19,531 nucleotides of DNA, from assembly GCA_029551925.1 (NCBI GenBank), contig JAKPEO010000087.1, positions 1 to 19,531 on the forward strand, read 5' to 3'. This DNA comes from a bacterium. Its GTDB lineage: Bacteria; JAGOBX01. A program made the position numbers and the translations under genes. Below, piece after piece: positions 14,597-19,531 of this stretch; the stretch's first letter is position 1, and each line of letters starts with the position of its first letter. The notes below the pieces were generated by a model. The model was not told the origin of the DNA. It worked only from the letters and a program-made list of their open reading frames with translations, and did not search any database.

Positions 14597-15619
14597 TTAT
14601 TTTGAATAATTTATATTGTCCACTTTATTTTTTAAATTATTGTTTTTATATATTTCTTTCTTTGTTATTTCGCTATTCCGCAAATAACAGCCATCGCATG
14701 CTTTTATATTATGCGCTAATCCTTGCAAATGCAAATTTCTAATATTATTTAGTTCTTTTGAATTCCAACATTCTTTTATACTATCATAATTAGCATCGCC
14801 TAATTTTAATAATGCATCATCATCGTGATTACAAGGCACAATTGTGCCATCAAAAAAAATACACATTCTATGCCATAACTCAAAACACGCCCAATCTGAA
14901 ATGATACCATACTTTTTTTCTTTCATCTCTTTATAATCTAAATACGATACTTCATCTGCATATTCTAACCAATATTTTTTATAATTTTCTAAATCATCAA
15001 TTAATTCAGGTATCAAAACGCTTTGTATTCGTATTTTCGGATGTTTGACATTTTGCTTTATCTTTTCGTCAATCAAATCTTCGATATTTTTTTTTAATAT
15101 TTCAAACTTACCGGGATAGCGATATTTTTCATAAACTTCTTTTGTCCAGCCCTCGATTGATATCGAAATCCTATCAAGTCCTGCTGCAATTAATCGCTTT
15201 GAAATTTCGCGAGTCAATAATTGCGCATTGGTATTAAAATAAACATCAATTAATCCTTTATCTTTTGCATATTTTACAAACTTATCAATTTCTTTATGTA
15301 AAAGCGGCTCGCCGCGAAAATTAAATTTACAGCCATAGAGCCCATTATCAGCGCCTTCATCAATAATCTTTTTTAATAATTCAAATTTCATAAAGCCCTT
15401 TGGAATTTTACTACCGCGATATGTTGTCGAACAAAACGGACATTTCAAATTACACGCGCTTGTTGATTCTATATCTAAAAACAACGGAAATTTTTCTACT
15501 ATCCCGTTTTCCGGATTTTCTTTCCATTTTCTACGATATTCTTTAAATCGCTCATCATCTGATTCAACTACGCTTTTTCCGCCAAGCGTATGAAAATTTG
15601 AATTTACTATCACCTTCAT
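14597..15619 (-). CDS. Radical SAM/SPASM domain protein
   Basis: A 340-residue radical SAM enzyme with C56, C60 and C63 in the motif CNLKCPFC and a following FRGEPLLH block equivalent to GGEP. The C-terminal SPASM region is complete: CIFFDGTIVPCN, then LGD, and a final CDGCYLR, giving cysteines for one or two auxiliary clusters. It starts at the ATG at 15617-15619, with GAGGAG (complement of 15632-15637) 12 nt upstream. Such proteins next to SDRs and methyltransferases in glycan loci probably perform radical sugar or side-chain chemistry; the substrate is unknown. It is distinct from the radical SAM protein at the low-coordinate end. Confidence 0.9.
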   Translation of the reverse strand: MKVIVNSNFHTLGGKSVVESDDERFKEYRRKWKENPENGIVEKFPLFLDIESTSACNLKCPFCSTTYRGSKIPKGFMKFELLKKIIDEGADNGLYGCKFNFRGEPLLHKEIDKFVKYAKDKGLIDVYFNTNAQLLTREISKRLIAAGLDRISISIEGWTKEVYEKYRYPGKFEILKKNIEDLIDEKIKQNVKHPKIRIQSVLIPELIDDLENYKKYWLEYADEVSYLDYKEMKEKKYGIISDWACFELWHRMCIFFDGTIVPCNHDDDALLKLGDANYDSIKECWNSKELNNIRNLHLQGLAHNIKACDGCYLRNSEITKKEIYKNNNLKNKVDNINYSK

Positions 15620-15724
15620 ATTTTGGGGACACTCCTCGAAAAATTGAAATTCTTATTAACTTAAATTTAGTTTTTTAGTCATTATTTTAATTATAATTTT
15701 AAATTTTATAAATATTCTTTATTC

Positions 15725-15753
15725 ATTCTAATATTTCATTAAAAATCCAACAA
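15725..15753 (-). promoter_or_regulatory. Possible promoter before the radical SAM gene
   Basis: TTGTTG (15748-15753) and TAGAAT (15725-15730) are spaced by 17 bp on the minus strand. The -35 is a partial match and the -10 has five of six consensus bases. It lies about 105 bp before the radical SAM start, in an otherwise empty stretch (15620-15845). Chance matches are common in such AT-rich DNA, so this is tentative. Confidence 0.3.
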
Positions 15754-15845
15754 AAATTGTATCATATTTTTTTTATTTTTATAATTATTCATCGCTTCAA
15801 AATGTTTTCTCATAATAAAAAATATTTGCAATCTGTCGTAATTTT

Positions 15846-16101
15846 TTAATTATCCTTTTCCATTTTAGAAATTGCTGTTTCTATAAAAAAGAATAATAAA
15901 CATACCTAAAATAACTTCAGCTATCACAAGAAAGCGACCTGTTTTAGTATTTGGGAAATAATCGCCATATTTTAATGTTGTTATTGACACTATACTAAAA
16001 TCTAAAAATGTTTTAGGATTTTTAGGTTCATTACCAGCTAATTAAAACATATTATGTAAATATAAAAAAAATAATGATAACTTAACAATAATTAATCTCG
16101 T
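15846..16101 (-). pseudogene. Relic of a two-TM potassium channel
   Basis: The frame after 16101 reads LIIVKLSLFFLYLHNMF, then TAA, then LAGNEPKNPKTFLDFSIVS followed by ITTLKYGDYFPNTKTGRF and a hydrophobic VIAEVILGMFIILF. This is the outer-helix, pore-helix, selectivity-filter and inner-helix order of bacterial ion-channel (Ion_trans_2) proteins. The filter reads TTLKYGD, where T-x-GYGD is expected, so the first filter glycine is lost. A TAG at 15881-15883 cuts the end, and one more T in the preceding T-run would restore the tail FIETAISKMEKDN, ending at 15846. The combination of a filter substitution, a nonsense codon and a frameshift indicates a dead gene. Confidence 0.7.
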
Positions 16102-16270
16102 CTAATATTCCTGGTCTAATAAAAGATTTTTCTCGGGACTGAAAATTACTTATATCAATATCAAAGATTAATGATAAAAATTTATTGAAACATTTTTTTA
16201 ATAATTTATTAAGAATTGGTAGGTCATATTTTTTTAAAAAATTTTTTAAAAATATAATGCCATTGTCCTG
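16085..16270 (-). other. Coding-like open stretch without start, probable relic
   Basis: Sixty-two codons between a TAG (16271-16273) and a TAA (16082-16084) with no usable start. The translation includes KKYDLPILNKLLKKCFNK and later SREKSFIRPGILDEINYC, with amino-acid usage like a real protein rather than random AT-rich DNA. It overlaps the start of the channel relic in another frame. It may be the end of another decayed gene or an N-terminal part of the channel. The rest of the 16274-16400 gap shows nothing I can interpret. Confidence 0.3.
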
Positions 16271-16400
16271 CTAATAAAATTACTATATGATAAATAAAAA
16301 AATAATAATTAGATATTGCTTATTATTAAAAAATAAAATTGTTAATATCTATTTTGGACAACTTTTATTTTAACCAAACTTAATAAATTTATCTTATTAA

Positions 16401-17105
16401 TTATTCTTTTTTATTGTCTTCTGCTGATACTATTTCTGCTATAACTCTTATTTTTTTTATACTACTATCATATTCAGCTTCTTTAAAAATAATTTTTTTA
16501 TCAGCTAATTTTATAAATGCATTAGGATAAGGGTCTTCAAGCATTCTTATAAAATTATATATATACTCTAAATTATTATTAAAATCTTCTATTTTTAATT
16601 CACTTTCTTTTGGCGTCCTTCGTTTAAAATATGTCACATTTCCTTCTTGTTTTTTAGGAATATATTTTCCTTCTATAATTTTTTGAATCATTATGTATGA
16701 TAATTCACATATCCTATTAAAAATATCTTTTAGGTGTCCTTTTAAACTTAAATCTTCTTGTAATAAAATATCACCTGCATCAATTTCTTCATTCATTAAA
16801 AATGCAGTAAGTTTAGTTTCCTCGATCCCATGAATTATTTGATTTTGTATAGGACTGCCGCCTCTAAACTCTGGTAAAGGCGAACAATGAAATCCAACAC
16901 AGTTAAATTTTGTGATTATTTCTTTTGACACCAACCAAGACCAATCTAAAAAAAATATAAATTCTGGTCTGATTTCTTTTAATCGATTTATAGTCAATTC
17001 ATTTTTATTAGTTATCAAATAAAACTCATAAGGTAATTTAGAAATTTTTTCATTAAATAATTTTATATTCCATTCTCTATATGCACAAATTATATATTTG
17101 TTCAT
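16401..17105 (-). CDS. Sugar N-formyltransferase (methionyl-tRNA formyltransferase-like)
   Basis: A 234-residue formyltransferase that would pass the formyl group of N10-formyltetrahydrofolate to an amino sugar. The core motif is FHCSPLPEFRGGSPIQNQI (72-90) with catalytic H73 and, further on, D109 in EEIDAGDILL. The Asn normally two residues before the His in methionyl-tRNA formyltransferase is Gly here; the FH form with RGGSPxQN is known in the branch acting on nucleotide-linked sugars. A small C-terminal domain follows. AAGGA about six nt before the ATG supports the start. It lies downstream of a zinc-ribbon methyltransferase, consistent with decoration of a surface sugar. Substrate is probably a UDP- or dTDP-amino sugar or a nonulosonate precursor. 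Confidence 0.85.
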   Translation of the reverse strand: MNKYIICAYREWNIKLFNEKISKLPYEFYLITNKNELTINRLKEIRPEFIFFLDWSWLVSKEIITKFNCVGFHCSPLPEFRGGSPIQNQIIHGIEETKLTAFLMNEEIDAGDILLQEDLSLKGHLKDIFNRICELSYIMIQKIIEGKYIPKKQEGNVTYFKRRTPKESELKIEDFNNNLEYIYNFIRMLEDPYPNAFIKLADKKIIFKEAEYDSSIKKIRVIAEIVSAEDNKKE

Positions 17106-17177
17106 AATTTTTCCTTTTCTCTAATTTTTGAAATTTAATTATCTGATACCTTTAATAATAATTAATTAAAAATCTAA

Positions 17178-18165
17178 TTATTTTTTTGCGACTATCCATA
17201 AATGCGATGATAAATTGTTTTTAATTAAAAATTCTTGAAAATCTAAATTTAATTTATCGTATTTCTTCAAAAATAATAACTCAAAAAATGGATTATTTTT
17301 TATTTTATAAACACCAGTTTTAATTTTATTATACACAATATCAACATCTAATTTCCCTGGGCGTTTCAATTTGTAAAATCTTAAATTTGCATTTAGTTAA
17401 TAACATTTCTAAAGAATCAATATTAAAATAATTCAAATGATTAGGCGCTAAAACATTATCCGATTTTTTTTTTAATACTAATAAATCAAATCCTTCAATA
17501 TTAACTGTTGTTAATATTAATAAACCATTTTTATCTAAAATATTATAACAACTATCTAAAAATTTTTTTGGTTCAAATAGATGTTCGATTAATTCAAAAC
17601 AAGTTATTACATTTGCTTTAATATCTCTAACTTTTTCAATAGATCTTTCAATAGTACATAATTTCTTTTTTCTACAAGTTTCTGCTAAATATTTCGATGG
17701 TTCAACAACAATTACTTTCTCGAATTTTTTAGCTTTCCGCATAAGTTCACCAAATGAGCCAAACCCTGCTCCGATGTCAATAATAGTATTATTATTAACT
17801 TTAAATTTATCGCAAAATTCTATTACTTTTTTTACTCGTGGTTTAAAAATATTATTTTTTCTGGCTTCTTCAGACAGTTTATAAATTTTATCATTAAAAA
17901 ATTTTATATGTTCTGATAAACAATAATAATTATTTAAAATATCTTCTGTCGGTCTTGGTGAGACAAATAAAGTATCGCATTTTTTACATCTTACAAAATC
18001 AAATCCTTTTTTTCTAAAACAATAATCTCTTTGTCCATTAGCGCAAGCTGGACAATTAACTTCTAAAAATTTTTTTTTATATTTCAAAATTTTTTTTATA
18101 TCGTTAGTTTGTAATTTATCTAATTCTTTTCGCAATTCATTTGGTCTTATATCATTTTCTTTCAT
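17178..18165 (-). pseudogene. Zinc-ribbon class I methyltransferase with late frameshift
   Basis: Paralogue of the gene at 12861-13852. It begins MKENDIRPNE, has CPAC (38-41) and CKKC (60-63) at identical positions, the SAM motif IDIGAGFGSFGEL and TCFELIEHLFEP. The frame then ends in PREIRC and a TGA at 17341-17343. The neighbouring frame continues as PGKLDVDIVYNKI... to SSHLWIVAKK, matching the paralogue's own ending PGKLDIDIV...SSHMRILARKK. Removing one G from the GGG at 17359-17361 (plus strand) restores 328 residues. Reading CCC followed by +1 slippage past A would also restore it, so translational frameshifting cannot be excluded. AGGAAG before the ATG supports the start. Only about 60 residues would be lost without repair; the SAM-binding core stays intact. 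Confidence 0.82.
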
Positions 18166-18169
18166 TTTT

Positions 18170-19396
18170 TTATACTTCCTTATTTTCTAATACTAATTTT
18201 TTTATGTGATTTTTTATCGTTATTTCTATTTTGCCGTTATTTTGTCTAAAAAAATAATTATTACGCAATTCAGCAAATTTAATATCAGCAATATATTCTT
18301 TTCTATTAATAATTTTATCTATCATTGCTATCGTTTGTTCGTCGTTATTAGCAACAATTTCATATTTAGCATATTCATCAATTTCTTTTGGCGGATAGTT
18401 TAATTCTGGCGGATTATAAAAAATTGTTTTTATTCCTAATGCAATCGCTTGCTCTGCCAAACTCGTGATACACGCTAAAACAAGATCGACATTTTTCAAA
18501 ATAATATCGCTTTTATATTTCTTCAATAATGTTTCTACCGCTAAATTCGGAAGTTCATTTATTTTTTTTGTTATATCAGCAAATTCATCCAGTTCCAAAA
18601 ATCTTGCATTCTTTCCTTTAATGATTATATACGCATTCGAAAATTTTTCGGCAATTTTTATTAATAGATTATAAAATTGTTTATTAAATTTATTTAATGG
18701 CGAGCCGATCTCTGAATGAAAATCTAACGCTAATATAACAAAATATTTTTCTTGCAATGTTTGATATTTTAAATAATTTTTATCGGTATTTATTGTGAAA
18801 TCAGATTTTATATAACCGCTAATTATATAATTTGAAACATTTGATAGCGTATATTTTTTTATAATATTCTCAAACGCTTGTCCCCAAATATAATAATAAT
18901 CAAAATTATAAAAAGAAAGTATTGTTGAAGTAATTAACCCTCGTTCTTGCGCAGCCACTGTTTTAATACCGCACAACGATAACGCTAAACTTACATCTTT
19001 TCTAAATAAATAATCATAGTATATAATTGCAACTTTAGCATTTTCTAATCTCTGTATTTGATTGACTAATCTATTTAAATGCTTAATATCGTTTAAAAAA
19101 GTAAATATTAAATAAATATCTTTATTATTAATAATATCTTTAAAAAAACAATAAGTTTTTAAAAAAATCGTTTGAAATTTGGCATTCCAACTTTCTTTGC
19201 TTTTGGTCAAAATTGAATAAAAATTTATATACGGAATTTTATATAATTCAAAATATTTTTTTGATATCTTATCAGTTTCTTCAAAAAAAATATGTAAAAT
19301 ATTCTGCGCTTTTAAAATGCCATCCTTTTCATAATACCAATTTTTAATATATAATCTTTCTTTCTTTTCGCCATAAGTTATATTTTTATTATATTT
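18170..19396 (-). CDS. Surface-carbohydrate transferase-like protein, start not visible
   Basis: The conventional reading starts at a TTG (19208-19210) and gives 346 residues, but the frame is open for another 62 codons to 19396 and these look like protein (YGEKKERLYIKNWYYEKDG, then HIFFEETDKISKKYFELYK). No ATG, GTG or TTG lies in that extension. An ATG at 19404-19406 would join it if one A were removed from the A-run at about 19394-19398, giving about 411 residues. The body contains AERGLITS, YYIWGQAFENII, ITSLAEQAIALGIKTIFYNP, resembling GT-B-type proteins of capsule or O-antigen assembly and the 535-aa protein at 8857 in style. No membrane segment. It ends five nt before the methyltransferase start. 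From 19407 to 19531 I see only short broken frames. Confidence 0.7.
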   Translation of the reverse strand, partial: KYNKNITYGEKKERLYIKNWYYEKDGILKAQNILHIFFEETDKISKKYFELYKIPYINFYSILTKSKESWNAKFQTIFLKTYCFFKDIINNKDIYLIFTFLNDIKHLNRLVNQIQRLENAKVAIIYYDYLFRKDVSLALSLCGIKTVAAQERGLITSTILSFYNFDYYYIWGQAFENIIKKYTLSNVSNYIISGYIKSDFTINTDKNYLKYQTLQEKYFVILALDFHSEIGSPLNKFNKQFYNLLIKIAEKFSNAYIIIKGKNARFLELDEFADITKKINELPNLAVETLLKKYKSDIILKNVDLVLACITSLAEQAIALGIKTIFYNPPELNYPPKEIDEYAKYEIVANNDEQTIAMIDKIINRKEYIADIKFAELRNNYFFRQNNGKIEITIKNHIKKLVLENKEV

Positions 19397-19531
19397 TTAG
19401 TGTCATACTTGCACAAATGCACAAATATTTTTATATAGGTTCTATTATAAATTTATTAAAATATTAAACCCTAATCCTGTATTAAAAAAAATCAATACAT
19501 AAAAATTTCAATTATTGGACTACCTATTCTC

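Noticed and set aside
1-19531. Alternative genetic code with UGA read as glycine throughout the genome
   Set aside because: About fifteen long genes contain no internal TGA, while TGA ends several genes at normal lengths, including one overlapped by the next ATG. Genome-wide recoding would give many internal TGA codons.
1-19531. tRNA, rRNA or intact transposase genes
   Set aside because: Read for cloverleaf-like GC-rich stretches, rRNA-like conserved blocks and DDE or HUH motifs; none seen in the gene-free segments.

Overview
The window is strongly AT-rich bacterial DNA in which every supportable gene lies on the minus strand, so transcription runs from high to low coordinates. It looks like one part of a surface-glycan (O-antigen, capsule or S-layer-type) locus. 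It holds three SAM methyltransferases, two radical SAM/SPASM proteins, a sugar N-formyltransferase, a CMP-sugar synthetase, four SDR-type sugar or ketoacyl enzymes, a hydroxyacid dehydrogenase and two large carbohydrate-transfer proteins. Some genes have good Shine-Dalgarno sequences and sigma70-like promoters are visible, so this is a bacterium. I cannot name the phylum. TAA, TAG and TGA all act as stops.

Layout in transcription order. Upstream block (19396-11660): a surface-carbohydrate protein without a visible start, a zinc-ribbon methyltransferase (frameshifted), a formyltransferase, about 780 bp of degraded coding DNA including a K+ channel relic, a radical SAM protein, an SDR, a second zinc-ribbon methyltransferase paralogous to the first (also frameshifted), an AAA_14-type ATPase relic, and a third methyltransferase. 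Middle block (11640-8250): a MNT-type nucleotidyltransferase overlapping a 55-codon gene, then a 535-aa surface-carbohydrate protein. This block is flanked by two collinear, palindrome-rich intergenic repeats in the same orientation. Downstream block (8194-1): a perfect TTGACA-N17-TATAAT promoter, directly preceded by a long hairpin, starts a compact operon. Its genes are a small membrane protein, an epimerase, a CMP-sugar synthetase, a PGDH-like dehydrogenase, a cyclase-family hydrolase, an intracellular subtilisin, an RmlD-like reductase, a decayed small gene, an epimerase, a CxxC mini-protein and a radical SAM protein that meets an in-frame TGA near the window edge.

Taken together, the enzymes suggest making and activating an unusual acidic sugar or hydroxyacid as a CMP derivative (no NeuB-type synthase is in the window), with N-formyl and methyl decoration. 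Gene decay is the most striking feature: at least three relics contain several lesions each, and four further genes show single-base problems. This could reflect genome erosion (for example in a host-associated organism), sequencing or assembly error in homopolymers, or both. The relics with multiple substitutions cannot be explained by single-base errors alone.
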